DNA of 64,000 nucleotides, taken from NCBI RefSeq assembly GCF_019798055.1, contig NZ_JAHOPH010000017.1:18047-82046 (forward strand). The letters are read 5' to 3'. The notes below the pieces were generated by a model. That model saw only the letters and a program-made list of their open reading frames with translations, was not told where the DNA came from and did not search any database. The DNA comes from Salsipaludibacter albus. Its GTDB lineage: Bacteria; Actinomycetota; Nitriliruptoria; Nitriliruptorales; Nitriliruptoraceae. This document shows, piece by piece, positions 51,747 through 60,417 of this stretch (its first letter is position 1; every line of letters starts with the position of its first letter). The position numbers and the translations under genes are program-made.

Positions 51747-52450
51747 GCCGGCTCCTCACTAGACCTGGGGTCGAGGCTAGGCCCGCTGACCAGGAGCCCC
51801 CCGGTGGGTTCGCGCCGTGGTAGGGAGCGCGTCATGGGTCACGACGTCTCGTTCTCGCCGTGTCGGAGGCCCCAGACGCCAGATCGCGGATGAGATCAGG
51901 CAGCTCCCCGGAACGTGCACGTCCGCCATCGTTGGCCGGCAGCAACGGGCACTGCGGCGTTCACTGGCGTCCTCGAAGGTGGCGAGCGCGGGCGGATCTT
52001 GCAGGCCGACGACGGGCATCCGGGCAGGGCCCGCGGTGCCGTCAAGTTGCTCACCTCCGCCGTGCAGCTGCTGCAACTCGCCGGATGTAACGTTAGGACG
52101 TGTGAGTCAGACAGGGAGATCGAGATGGGGCTTCTAGACGCGTTCAGGTCTGGACGAAAGCTAAACCGCTGGGTGGACGAATGTGCCGAGTTGGAGACGC
52201 GTCTCCTCAGGAGATCATGAAGCTCAGTTGCCGTCGTCCGCGCGAGTGATCAGATCGGCTGTGCATGCGATGGGTCGGTCCCTAGGCTCGGCGCAGCAGG
52301 ACCAGACGTACAACCCGACCGACGCGCTGTCGGTGGACTGCTTCCCCGTCCATCGTGCAAAGGGCGCTACGCCGTGACGGTCGGCGATTGCGCGCTGACC
52401 CCGTGGAGTGCACAGCCCGCGCCATCGATGACATCGACCTGGGAGGTGTG
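51747..52450. other. Long stretch without a supported gene
   Basis: Several frames are open but none has consistent coding character. A 31-codon frame at 52125-52220 (MGLLDAFRSGRKLNRWVDEC) has GGGAG upstream and may be a truncated gene. The promoter of the 52451 gene should lie within the last 100 bases. Confidence 0.4.
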
Positions 52451-53554
52451 ATGGCCGAGGACGCGCTGGAGCCGGCGAACGACGATGTGCTGCTCGTAGT
52501 TCTCGACGGTGAGTTTGGCCTGTACATGGCCTGGGGGAACGAGATCGCCGCGAAGGCTCCCGCGTGGGGTGGCGCGCCGCTACCTGAACGGCTGTGGCAC
52601 TCCGACGCGGGCTTCGTCCAGCAGCTGCTCGCGCAAGGCATCGCCGACCCGCGAGACGGAGCTGTGTTCCGACTCGACTACGAGTCGCAGGAGCTGCTTG
52701 CCAGAGGGGGCAGGTTGGCGGTCGATAAGGACGGCAGGATCCTCCCGCAGATATACGAGGACGGCCATCGAGGTGTCCGACGCAAGGCCCGCCTCGTCGA
52801 CGTCGATGAGTTCGACGATGGCGGCGGGTCCTTGGAGGCAGCAGTCATCACTTCGGCCGTCCAGGACGTGATCGATCGCTACGAAGAGGAGCTGGCTCGC
52901 TACGAGCAGCAGTTGGCCGCGCAATCCGAGGTGTTGCACAAGATCCTCCTATTCCAGTACGGGGCGTGGAGCGCTCAGCTCGACGCCCACCTGTCGGTGC
53001 TCGGCGAACTCCTTGCCTTGGTCCGCGACGGGCAGCACCTGGATCTCTTGGAGGGCAATCTGGCTGTGCAGGCCGAGCGGGAGGCGAATGCTGCGGTAGC
53101 CTTGGCGATCTCTCAGCTCAGTCGCCTGTGGGAGTTGGCGTCGCAGGGACCGCTGACAAACCGACGCCTGCGAGCTCTGGCGAACGAGTTGGAGGCCCCG
53201 GAGACCGAGTTCTGGTTGCAGCATCTGACACGGGGAAAGATCCTCGCATCCTTGGCTCTTGCGCTACAGCTGCACGGACGCGACGACATCGGAGCCGTCA
53301 GAGCCGGAGTCCTCCGGCAGCGAATGCACGACCTCGGAACTGACTGGGCCGAACGCCTCGAGGTTCTCACGGCGACGGTGACAGCTGACGTCCACCGCGA
53401 CGACCGCCGTGTTCGAGGTGCCTTTCAACGGGGGCGAGCACGCCAGCTCGAATCACGCTTGGAAGAGCTGTCGGACTTGTACGGCCTCATCTCGCAGCCC
53501 GCCCATGACTTGCACTCGCTGATACCGGGGTTGCCGCAGGTGAGACCGGAGTGA
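52451..53554 (+). CDS. Hypothetical protein with central coiled coil
   Basis: 367 residues. The N-terminal 130 residues are mixed alpha/beta (DDVLLVVLDGEFGLYMAWGN, PLPERLWHSDAGFVQQLLA). A central region (about 145-215) is a likely coiled coil (VIDRYEEELARYEQQLAAQS), and the rest is helical with many Leu, Arg and Glu. The ATG follows GGGAGGTGTG, so translation should be strong. There are no catalytic motifs I recognise. The location in the variable region, flanked by hypothetical genes, suggests accessory content. Confidence 0.65.
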   Translation: MAEDALEPANDDVLLVVLDGEFGLYMAWGNEIAAKAPAWGGAPLPERLWHSDAGFVQQLLAQGIADPRDGAVFRLDYESQELLARGGRLAVDKDGRILPQIYEDGHRGVRRKARLVDVDEFDDGGGSLEAAVITSAVQDVIDRYEEELARYEQQLAAQSEVLHKILLFQYGAWSAQLDAHLSVLGELLALVRDGQHLDLLEGNLAVQAEREANAAVALAISQLSRLWELASQGPLTNRRLRALANELEAPETEFWLQHLTRGKILASLALALQLHGRDDIGAVRAGVLRQRMHDLGTDWAERLEVLTATVTADVHRDDRRVRGAFQRGRARQLESRLEELSDLYGLISQPAHDLHSLIPGLPQVRPE

Positions 53555-53801
53555 CGCGAGGACTTCTGTGAGCCCATCTCGTACGTCCGGAACAGACTAA
53601 TCGATGACCAAATGCCTCAGGCCCGCATGCGCCCCGAAAGGCGAGTGGATGCATTCGGATACACCGGTCGGCCCCTCCTCAAGATATTCGCCCTAACCAT
53701 CGACTGGTGGGCTTCTGTGCCAAGCAGTGACCGCGCTCGGCTCGAGTCAATCATCTGAGCGTCCATCGGGTCTACTTCTGCCGACACCCCTCCGATGCAG
53801 A
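53555..53801. other. Short intergenic stretch between convergent genes
   Basis: No gene is supported. The two flanking genes converge on it, and no strong hairpin stands out. Confidence 0.45.
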
Positions 53802-55001
53802 TCAAGAGGCCTCCGGCGGAGACTCCCGTTTCAGGGCGGAAGACATCCGAGACATGACCACCCCATCCGAGTTGCTGATGTCGCCTTGGCCACTCGCAGA
53901 GAAGCCGGTCGACCCCACCTTGTAGAGAACCGCCTTGCGGTCAGGATCTTCAGCGACGGACCGCATGGCGAGGAGGGACTTCGCGTCCTCGGAAGACGGC
54001 CCAAGGGAGCGAGCAAACATGGAACCGAGGGCAATGCTGCCATTCCAAGATCCTCCTTCTGCTCCGTTGACGTGCAGGTTGAACTCCTTGATGCTGGAGA
54101 TCGGAAGGAAGACCGGAACTTCGCTCGACACTGTAGAGCGGACGGTGTCACCATCAACGGATACGAACAACTTCGCACTCAAATTGTCCCCGTGCGTCAG
54201 CTGGATGTGGATCTGATGACTCTCTCCCCAGTCCAGCAGATCCTCGACAACGACTATCGCACGAGCGGCGTCAATTCCCCTCGCCTCCACAGCCAGCTGA
54301 CGGTTCTTGGTCAAGCCGACTGAGAGGCCCATAGGCAGGCTAGGGTGGATGTATTCGATGAACGATCCTTCGCTCGGAGCGGGCACCCCAACGTCAATGA
54401 AGACTTCCCAGGCGGCGGTTTGGTGCAGCATCTCCACGCCTGCCATCGTCAGGGCCTCGCCGACCTGACCCAGCAGACTCACTATCGCATTGCGAATCTG
54501 AAGGGCTGGCACACTGGCCAGCTCGAGCATCCACGCGAAGGTCGTAGGCATGGTCTTGGAATAGTGTGCCCCACCACCCTTGTTCGCCAGCAATCGAACG
54601 ATGAAGGCGAGGTCGAACTCCTCCCCATCGACGGATACGACTGGATGTGCGCCGAGATCTCCGAGTGCGAGCGGCACTTGGGCCGTGAGCACCCTTGTGC
54701 GAGTGATCGGTGGGCCCAAGACATGGAACTTCGGAGATGGCAGGTCTGGGCCGGAGTAGGAGGGCATGACGAAGATCTGGTGAGATAGACCCAGTTCCTC
54801 CAATATTGTGAGGAGGAGGGGAGAGGCGTCCTTCCTTCGCTCGAGCAGAAGCGCCCGGATCTGGCCGCTGAGAGCGATCGCCTGATAGGTCTTTCCGGCA
54901 TTGATCGCGGCCGAGGCGTCACGCACAACTAAGAGCCCCTGGAGCAGCTCCGAGATGCGTGCGGCAAGAGGCTTGACCACTGCTCGCGGTTTCGGTGCCA
55001 T
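53802..55001 (-). CDS. Hypothetical protein
   Basis: 399 residues. A basic N-terminus (MAPKPRAVVKPLAARISELL) is followed by helices to about residue 100, then a strand-rich region (HVLGPPITRTRVLTAQVPLA). The C-terminal 160 residues are again strand-rich (VEARGIDAARAIVVVEDLLD, SAKLFVSVDGDTVRSTVSSE). The composition is that of a soluble globular protein. I recognise no family and see no nuclease or NTP-binding motif. A frame extending upstream to 55058 is possible, but GGGGAAGACCGAAG suits the ATG at 55001. Confidence 0.6.
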   Translation of the reverse strand: MAPKPRAVVKPLAARISELLQGLLVVRDASAAINAGKTYQAIALSGQIRALLLERRKDASPLLLTILEELGLSHQIFVMPSYSGPDLPSPKFHVLGPPITRTRVLTAQVPLALGDLGAHPVVSVDGEEFDLAFIVRLLANKGGGAHYSKTMPTTFAWMLELASVPALQIRNAIVSLLGQVGEALTMAGVEMLHQTAAWEVFIDVGVPAPSEGSFIEYIHPSLPMGLSVGLTKNRQLAVEARGIDAARAIVVVEDLLDWGESHQIHIQLTHGDNLSAKLFVSVDGDTVRSTVSSEVPVFLPISSIKEFNLHVNGAEGGSWNGSIALGSMFARSLGPSSEDAKSLLAMRSVAEDPDRKAVLYKVGSTGFSASGQGDISNSDGVVMSRMSSALKRESPPEAS

Positions 55002-55299
55002 CTTCGGTCTTCCCCATGGCTGCGATCCCGTCACTGTACGAGGCTTCAGGCCCGGCACGAAACTGACTAGATCCGCGGGATACCGATAGTGCTTTCAGGG
55101 TGCACAACCCTGGCCACATGCTTGAGAGCGGCCCGGTCAGCCAACCACCGTGAACGCTGTGGCCCTTCTGGCACACCTGTCAGTACGTCGCGGATCTCTT
55201 GGCCCCGTCGTTCCTGGGGAGCCGCCAATCCCGCGATGGCTTCGGATGCGTGTCGCAGCCGGCGCATAACTTGCTTCTTAATCAACCTCGGAGGTCCGG

Positions 55300-55725
55300 A
55301 TGCCGCCCGTCGAATCACGCACCATCGACAGCGACGCCGTGCTGTCGGGCATGTGCAACTACCCGATTATCGTGGAGCGCCAAGCTGCGGTCAAGATTGC
55401 AGGGACCCTCAACGGCAGCGCACGGGTGTACGGCAACGTGCACGTGTCGGGCGTACACAACGGCTCCCTCCACGTTGCGGGCGCGGCGACGGCCACCATC
55501 GACGGCCGCCACAACGGCTCAGTTCATGTAGAGACCGGTGGAGTCGTCATCGTCGAACCCCGCGGCCGTATCGCGGGGTCGCTCCATAACGCTGGTCGCG
55601 TGGTAGTGCGCGGCGAGATCGGCGGCAGCCAGAGTGGAGCTGCCGTCGAGCTCGACGGCGGCCGTGTCGTCCCACCGACGCGGATTGGAGCCGACGAGAC
55701 CCACTACTACGAGTGGCGCGACTAG
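55300..55725 (+). CDS. Bactofilin-like beta-helical protein
   Basis: 141 residues built of short strand repeats with small residues and turns: AVKIAGTLNGSARVYGNVHV, SGVHNGSLHVAGAATATIDG, RHNGSVHVETGGVVIVEPRG and RIAGSLHNAGRVVVRGEIGG. This is the right-handed beta-helix pattern of bactofilins (polymer-forming cytoskeletal proteins). Bactofilins assemble without nucleotide and organise cell-wall or other complexes. The family call is from the repeat pattern only. GGAGG lies at good spacing before the ATG. The hairpin at 55767 follows its end. Confidence 0.65.
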   Translation: MPPVESRTIDSDAVLSGMCNYPIIVERQAAVKIAGTLNGSARVYGNVHVSGVHNGSLHVAGAATATIDGRHNGSVHVETGGVVIVEPRGRIAGSLHNAGRVVVRGEIGGSQSGAAVELDGGRVVPPTRIGADETHYYEWRD

Positions 55726-55766
55726 CCCCGATTTTGCAGTAGGCGATGGTCGGAGTTGCATGGAAA

Positions 55767-55826
55767 GTGCCCTCCGGAGTGTTGGATGCGTTCTGTCTAG
55801 GAAACGCTGCCAACGCCGGAGGGCAC
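55767..55826. repeat. Inverted repeat at the border of an IS1380 remnant
   Basis: GTGCCCTCCGG (55767-55777) and CCGGAGGGCAC (55816-55826) are perfect arms, extended by GTGTTGG/CCAAC inside with a few unpaired bases. It ends just before the transposase remnant's first codons. It may be the IS end hairpin that blocks outside transcription and now also the terminator of the bactofilin-like gene. Confidence 0.55.
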
Positions 55827-55827
55827 C

Positions 55828-56031
55828 TTGCGGGTGAACACTGCCGGACCGATCACCAAGGTTGTTGTCAGTGGTGACGGCAGGGGCGTCACGGGGCAGG
55901 CCGGCACGTGGATGCTTGCTCGGCTTGCCGATCGGGTGGGTTGTCGCGGGCCATGGCGGGCACGACGATCCGGGCCTCGGCGTACGACCGCGGGACGGTG
56001 CTCACGCAGTTGGCGATGATGATCGGTGCGG
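55828..56031 (+). pseudogene. IS1380-family transposase 5' fragment
   Basis: Frame 1 reads VNTAGPITKVVVSGDGRGVT, then GQAGTWMLARLADRVG. After a shift near 55945, frame 2 continues GLSRAMAGTTIRASAYDRGT and VLTQLAMMIGAGG. The order and spacing match the N-terminus of IS1380-type transposases. Everything downstream is missing and the frame is broken. Confidence 0.5.
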
Positions 56032-56647
56032 GTGGCCGGTATGTGGGACCTGGCGACGTTGCGGCTCAAACAAGCCCTTCGGGACATGTACCGGCTCGAC
56101 GACCGTCCGACGCGCCCGCGCAGCTCCCAGCGGCAATCTAGCTTTTTCCAGTTTGGCGGCCCAACGTCTTGCGACAATGGATCCAGCAGCGTATCGAGGG
56201 GCCATACGTGCCTCGCTAAAGGATAGCGCTCGACCATTGGAACGCCGATCCCTGGCCCTTGCCGCCGTTCCGTGTAATGAGGAGCGGCAGTTGATACGCC
56301 AGTCACTCTCGCAGTTTCCTGAGAACCATTGCACACTTCAAATGGTTGAGGAAGTCCATTTCAAACCTTTCAATGTTATGGCAGATTTCTCGGGCAATTG
56401 AACCTCGATCACAGGTTGTAACGCAACTGGCCTGCGCGGCTCTCTGTGCTTGTGGTTGGGCGGCTCCGCATTCTCCGGGTCTTCCGGGCGCCTGACCTTA
56501 AGCGATCCTGCAGGCTCCAGGCGGTCCCCGCCGGACGGAGCGGGAACCGGGACCGCGGGTATCGATTCACGAGGCGAGGGGCCTCCGGGACCGCGGGAGC
56601 AGTCCTCGCGTCCGGACAGCGACGGACGGAGTTCTCTTAGCCGGCTT
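56032..56647. other. Degenerate stretch between IS1380 remnant and lipoprotein gene
   Basis: Open frames are short and lack coding character. A less G+C-rich segment near 56330-56400 stands out but carries nothing I can name. Confidence 0.45.
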
Positions 56648-56935
56648 TCAACCTCCGATGACGTCGGCATACGGATGCGCGAAACTGGTCCGTCCGTCGG
56701 CCGTGAAGCACCGAGGTTCCTCCGCTCCATCGACTTCGACCCGGCGACACTCCCATCCTCGGTCACCGATGCACGATTCCCACAGGGCGGCCTCGACCCA
56801 CTCGTCGCCTCCGGCAAGTTCTTCCGCCTGGTCTTGGCACTCTCCGTTGATGCGCGACAGCTCCGACAGGTCACCACATGCTCCGAGCCCAAGCATGACT
56901 ATGGACAGCAGAGCGAGAGTCCGATGTGTCCTCAT
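56648..56935 (-). CDS. Small putative lipoprotein
   Basis: 95 residues starting MRTHRTLALLSIVMLGLGAC. The lipobox LGAC gives lipidation at Cys20. The mature part is small and has four further Cys (in NGECQDQAEE, ESCIGDRGWECRRV and EPRCFTADG), suggesting two disulfides outside the membrane. No family is recognised. The ribosome binding site is weak. The coding call rests on the signal sequence and lipobox. Confidence 0.6.
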   Translation of the reverse strand: MRTHRTLALLSIVMLGLGACGDLSELSRINGECQDQAEELAGGDEWVEAALWESCIGDRGWECRRVEVDGAEEPRCFTADGRTSFAHPYADVIGG

Positions 56936-57062
56936 GTGAAGTTCCGTTGCTGGTAGCGCCCCCTGGCTCAACCACACGGTAGTCCGGAGCTCCGGAGCTC
57001 TCGTTGGCATCCGCCTACCGAAGGGATCCCGCAGATCTCACAGCCCTGCGCGAGGCTACGTG

Positions 57063-57959
57063 TTAGGGGCTCGGTGTCCGAATGGGACGGTGGAACTGAG
57101 GCGTTCGGTGGCGCTGCCAACGTCGATAGTGCGTGTCGCACAGTCCGAGAGACCTGACCGGACGCTCGCACCCGTTGTCGGGGCAAGTGCCGTACTTCGT
57201 GGCGCTGTGGCGTCGGTTCTCGATGGGTTCGTCGAACCGCGGGTTGCCGGTCTTTACCCATCTGGAGTAGTGGGCCTTGCACAGCCCGCGGGTGGCGGGT
57301 TCCCGGCCGCAGCCGTGGTCGGCACACGAGCCCGGATGGTGTTGTCGCTGTGTTCGGTTGGCGGGGCGGATCGGCCGGCCGAAACCGGGGTCGTCATCGC
57401 GCAGCCACCGGCCGTAGTGGGGTGAGCAGAGGCCGCGGGCCTTGACTGGGCGTTGGCAGCCGTTGTCGTGGCAGGTGCCGTACTCGGTCAGGTCGAACTC
57501 CCCAGGCACGTTGGGGTCGCCGATCGGGGTGGCGAAGTCCGGCTCGCCGTGCTCGTACCAGCGCCGATAGTGGGCGTGGCACATGGCGCGTGCCTTGACG
57601 TCGCGGTCGCAGCCGTGGTCGGCACACGTCCCGTACCGCGTGACGGGAGCGGGGTGACGTGCCTGGCCGACGGGCCGGTCGAAGTCCGGGTCGCCGTGTT
57701 CTAGCCAGCGGTTGTAGTGCAGCGAGCACAGTCCTCGAGCGTCCGGGTCGCGGTCGCAGCCGTTGTCGACACAGGTGCCGTAGTCGGTGATTGGCGCGCG
57801 GCGTTGGTGGTTGAGGGGTCGGTCCCAGTCGGGGTCGCCGTGGTTGAGCCAGCGCATGTAGTGCATGGAGCACATCCCGCGTGCATACAGCTCGCGGTGG
57901 CAGCCGTGGTCGTCGCAACCCTCCGGTGGGCTGCGACGGTTCGGGTCCAGGCCAGGCAT
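57063..57959 (-). CDS. Protein of six tandem CCCH zinc-binding repeats
   Basis: 298 residues consisting almost wholly of six repeats of about 47 residues. Each has Cx4Cx9Cx2H followed by Y-x-R-W, for example CVDNGCDRDPDARGLCSLHY, then NRW and an acidic/Gly turn (GDPDFDRP). The Cys3His set is complete in all six, consistent with six structural zinc sites of HNH/zinc-ribbon type, probably for nucleic-acid binding. The His-Asn-His catalytic residues of HNH nucleases are not apparent. It starts seven bases after the 131-residue gene upstream, so it belongs to the conjugative-element operon. A decayed partial copy lies at 33340-33503. Confidence 0.78.
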   Translation of the reverse strand: MPGLDPNRRSPPEGCDDHGCHRELYARGMCSMHYMRWLNHGDPDWDRPLNHQRRAPITDYGTCVDNGCDRDPDARGLCSLHYNRWLEHGDPDFDRPVGQARHPAPVTRYGTCADHGCDRDVKARAMCHAHYRRWYEHGEPDFATPIGDPNVPGEFDLTEYGTCHDNGCQRPVKARGLCSPHYGRWLRDDDPGFGRPIRPANRTQRQHHPGSCADHGCGREPATRGLCKAHYSRWVKTGNPRFDEPIENRRHSATKYGTCPDNGCERPVRSLGLCDTHYRRWQRHRTPQFHRPIRTPSP

Positions 57960-57966
57960 GGCGAGG

Positions 57967-58362
57967 TCAGCTGCCGCGGGTCAGGCCGCCTGCCCGTAGT
58001 GTCGCGGCGGGTACACCGATTTCGCGCCAGGCGGCATACGAGATCCCCTTGCGGTCGGAGTAGGCGGCGACGACATCGACAAAGTCGCCCTCGAGGTCCT
58101 CGATCGAGTCCTGCTCGGTGAGGGCTTCGAGTTGCTGTTGGTCGTCCATGCGCTGCTGGATCAGCTCGAGACGAGTCGCCGGGTTGTCTTCGGCTTCGAT
58201 TGCGGCGGAGGCTTCGTCGATGCGTGCCTGGATCTTGTCGGGGTCGGGCTTGGGGCCCCGCTTGCGGCTGGTCTCCAGTGCTGCGAGGTAGTTCTTGACG
58301 GCGCGGGCCTGGCGGCGGCCTTCGGCCATGGCGCGCTTGTGCTCGTCGGTGAGCGTGGGCAT
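57967..58362 (-). CDS. Small charged helical protein
   Basis: 131 residues starting MPTLTDEHKRAMAEGRRQAR. It is strongly helical with a basic N-terminal half (AVKNYLAALETSRKRGPKP) and an acidic, Gln-rich middle (LELIQQRMDDQQQLEALTEQ), probably a coiled coil. The C-terminus VDVVAAYSDRKGISYAAWRE then IGVPAATLRAGG resembles a helix-turn-helix, common in small accessory proteins of actinobacterial conjugative elements. The ATG at 58362 was chosen where coding character begins. It lies between the ATPase gene and the zinc-repeat gene. Confidence 0.65.
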   Translation of the reverse strand: MPTLTDEHKRAMAEGRRQARAVKNYLAALETSRKRGPKPDPDKIQARIDEASAAIEAEDNPATRLELIQQRMDDQQQLEALTEQDSIEDLEGDFVDVVAAYSDRKGISYAAWREIGVPAATLRAGGLTRGS

Positions 58363-58468
58363 TGTGGACTCCACAGAAACAGTTTCGGGGGACGCCGACA
58401 CAATAACCCGCCGAACACGCCTTGCCGCATTGCCGTCATGGTCCTGTGGACATACAGACGCGGTGTTG

Positions 58469-59659
58469 TCAGCGTCGGGGCTGGTAAGTCGAGGTTTGGT
58501 CGGCCGCGATTGTCCGTGCCGGCGTCGGTGCTTCGAGCCGGGTTCGCGCTTGAGCGGACGGACCTGAGTCCGCGGTGGAGGTGTGGCGGGTGCGGCTATA
58601 CCAGCGACCGAAGCCGGCAATGGCCACCTCGATCGTGCCGCGCTGCGGCGAGGCGACGATGCCGTGGTCGATCAGCTTGGCCCGCAGCGGTGACACGGCC
58701 TTGACCGACTCATACCCGGCGCGCTCGGCCGCATTGCCAGCGGAGATCGCGCCGCCGAACTCGTTGGCGACCGCCGCGACATAGGCGCGGTCGTAGTCGG
58801 TCAGCGACGACCAGATCCTCGTGTAGTACTGCCCAAGGCGCGCCTCGGCAGTCCGTTCCACCCGGGCGAGATCCACGGGGCCGTCGGTGTGTGCGGCCTG
58901 CCACAGTGCTTCGCCCCAGGCCTGCACCGCGACCGGGATCCCGCCGGAGCGGTTTACGGCCACCGACACCGCTTCCGGGTCGAGCTCGACCCCATTGCCG
59001 TCGGCGGCCGCGACGAGTGCCTGACGGGTCTCGGCGGGCTGCAGCACACCGAGCGGGTGGGAGACCAGCCCGGACGGCACGCCCGCCATGCCGGCGTGGC
59101 GATGCACGCCGGAGACGACGAGCCCGATGGTGGCGTCGGGGTCGGTGCCGGTGAGGTCGTGCGCGGCGGCCAGCTCGGCGACCTCGTCGGTGACGGCGTT
59201 GCAGTCGTCGATCATCACCATCAGGGGACGACCCGCTGCTGAAGCCGCACGGGCCGTGGCCTGGTAGGCGCTCGCGAGGCCCGGTCCGGTCGGTTCGGGT
59301 TGTGAGTCGGTGCCGGCCAGCAACTGGTCGCGGGCGTTGGCTAACTCACCCAGCGCGGCGTCGAGGTCAGTACCGGTCAGCCGCACGACCAGTCCGCCGC
59401 GGGCCGTGACCTGGGTATCGAGATGGTCCAGCAGGGCGGTCTTGCCCATCCCGGCCGACCCATGGAACCCGACCGCCGCCGACCGGCCGTCCACGAGTCC
59501 GGCAAGCAGGTCGGCGGCTGCGAGCAGTTGGGTGGTGCGGCCGGCCAGGACGGGTGGGGTGGCGCCGTCGGCGGCGCGAAACGGTGACGGGGGAGGGGCG
59601 GTCCCGAGCCGGGCGGTGAATGGGTCGTCGGGTGCTGACGGAAATGGCAGCACCGACAC
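58469..59659 (-). CDS. AAA/STAND-like ATPase of the conjugative element
   Basis: 396 residues. Walker A GFHGSAGMGKTALL is at about 65-78 and Walker B LMVMIDDC at about 145-152. Sensor-like and lid segments follow (SGVHRHAGMAGVPSG, LGVLQPAETRQALVAA). A C-terminal winged-helix-like region lies at about 290-350 (AVSPLRAKLIDHGIVASPQ, then RGTIEVAIAGFGRWYSR). A Pro/Thr-rich tail ends the protein. Similar orphan ATPases accompany integrative conjugative elements and may serve regulation or transfer. The GTG at 59659 has GGGGGAGG six bases upstream and is preferred to a TTG further up. Confidence 0.75.
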   Translation of the reverse strand: MSVLPFPSAPDDPFTARLGTAPPPSPFRAADGATPPVLAGRTTQLLAAADLLAGLVDGRSAAVGFHGSAGMGKTALLDHLDTQVTARGGLVVRLTGTDLDAALGELANARDQLLAGTDSQPEPTGPGLASAYQATARAASAAGRPLMVMIDDCNAVTDEVAELAAAHDLTGTDPDATIGLVVSGVHRHAGMAGVPSGLVSHPLGVLQPAETRQALVAAADGNGVELDPEAVSVAVNRSGGIPVAVQAWGEALWQAAHTDGPVDLARVERTAEARLGQYYTRIWSSLTDYDRAYVAAVANEFGGAISAGNAAERAGYESVKAVSPLRAKLIDHGIVASPQRGTIEVAIAGFGRWYSRTRHTSTADSGPSAQARTRLEAPTPARTIAADQTSTYQPRR

Positions 59660-59751
59660 GTTGACCTCCCCCGACAAGCATGGACTCTACACCCAACGCT
59701 AGACGAACCCGACGTCGTCGGGCCAGTCGACGCGACGTCGTTCAGTGCAGG

Positions 59752-60417
59752 TCAGTGGGTGGCGGGGATGTGGGCGGCGTTGTCCGGCAGCGTCGGATGC
59801 AGATCTGTCACCTGCCACCCGGCAGCCGTGCGGACGAGCTCGAACACGAACGTGCGCACCGCCGACGTGGCACCGGCGCCCTCCTTGTCGGTGGCGGTCC
59901 AGGTCGTGGAGACGTAGGCGACATCAGCGGTGGCGGCCACCAGTTCGACGTCGTCGACGGTGGTCTGCCGTGCTGCGCCCGGTGGAGGCGCGGCGGTGAA
60001 CGAGGTTTGTGCCAGCCAGCTGTCGGCCGCGATGACCTCCGGGGGTCGGGTGCGGGTCCCGTCGGGGCGGTAGGTGTCGACCCATGCCGCCGCGGTGCGG
60101 GCAGCTCGCAGCACTGCCTCGCGATCGTCGAGGATGAAGGTCGCTGACCTGGACGGCGACGGTGTAGGAGACGGGCCGCCAGGCGCTGAGGTCGATGTGG
60201 GCGGGGTCGAGGACGTGTCGACGAGATGGGCGCCGGTAGGCGGCGCCTCGGCCGCGGGTTCGGGCTCGTCATCGGTCGACGAGGTCGCGGCCGCGGGAGC
60301 TGGCGGCGGGTTGTCGTGGGGTTGTTCGGCCAGGATGGCGAGCCCGATGGTGGCGCCGATCGCGACGGTGGCGGCGAGCGTGATGGTGGTGGTGCGGAGG
60401 CTGATGGTGGTGGTCAT
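59752..60417 (-). CDS. Membrane-anchored protein of the transfer region
   Basis: 221 residues. A short basic N-terminus is followed by a membrane segment at about 11-32 (TITLAATVAIGATIGLAILA), then a Pro/Thr/Ser linker (35-80) and an extracytoplasmic domain of about 130 residues (REAVLRAARTAAAWVDTYRP, TTVDDVELVAATADVAYVST, AGWQVTDLHP). The domain pattern is like the NTF2-like units seen in transfer proteins such as TcpC/VirB8. Assignment to that fold is tentative. Its ATG overlaps the transglycosylase stop by 4 nt, so it is co-translated in the same operon. Confidence 0.65.
   Translation of the reverse strand: MTTTISLRTTTITLAATVAIGATIGLAILAEQPHDNPPPAPAAATSSTDDEPEPAAEAPPTGAHLVDTSSTPPTSTSAPGGPSPTPSPSRSATFILDDREAVLRAARTAAAWVDTYRPDGTRTRPPEVIAADSWLAQTSFTAAPPPGAARQTTVDDVELVAATADVAYVSTTWTATDKEGAGATSAVRTFVFELVRTAAGWQVTDLHPTLPDNAAHIPATH

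Noticed and set aside
51915..52220. 101-codon frame before the 52451 gene
   Set aside because: Only the last 31 codons have a plausible start and coding look, so it is mentioned under the intergenic stretch and not called as a gene.
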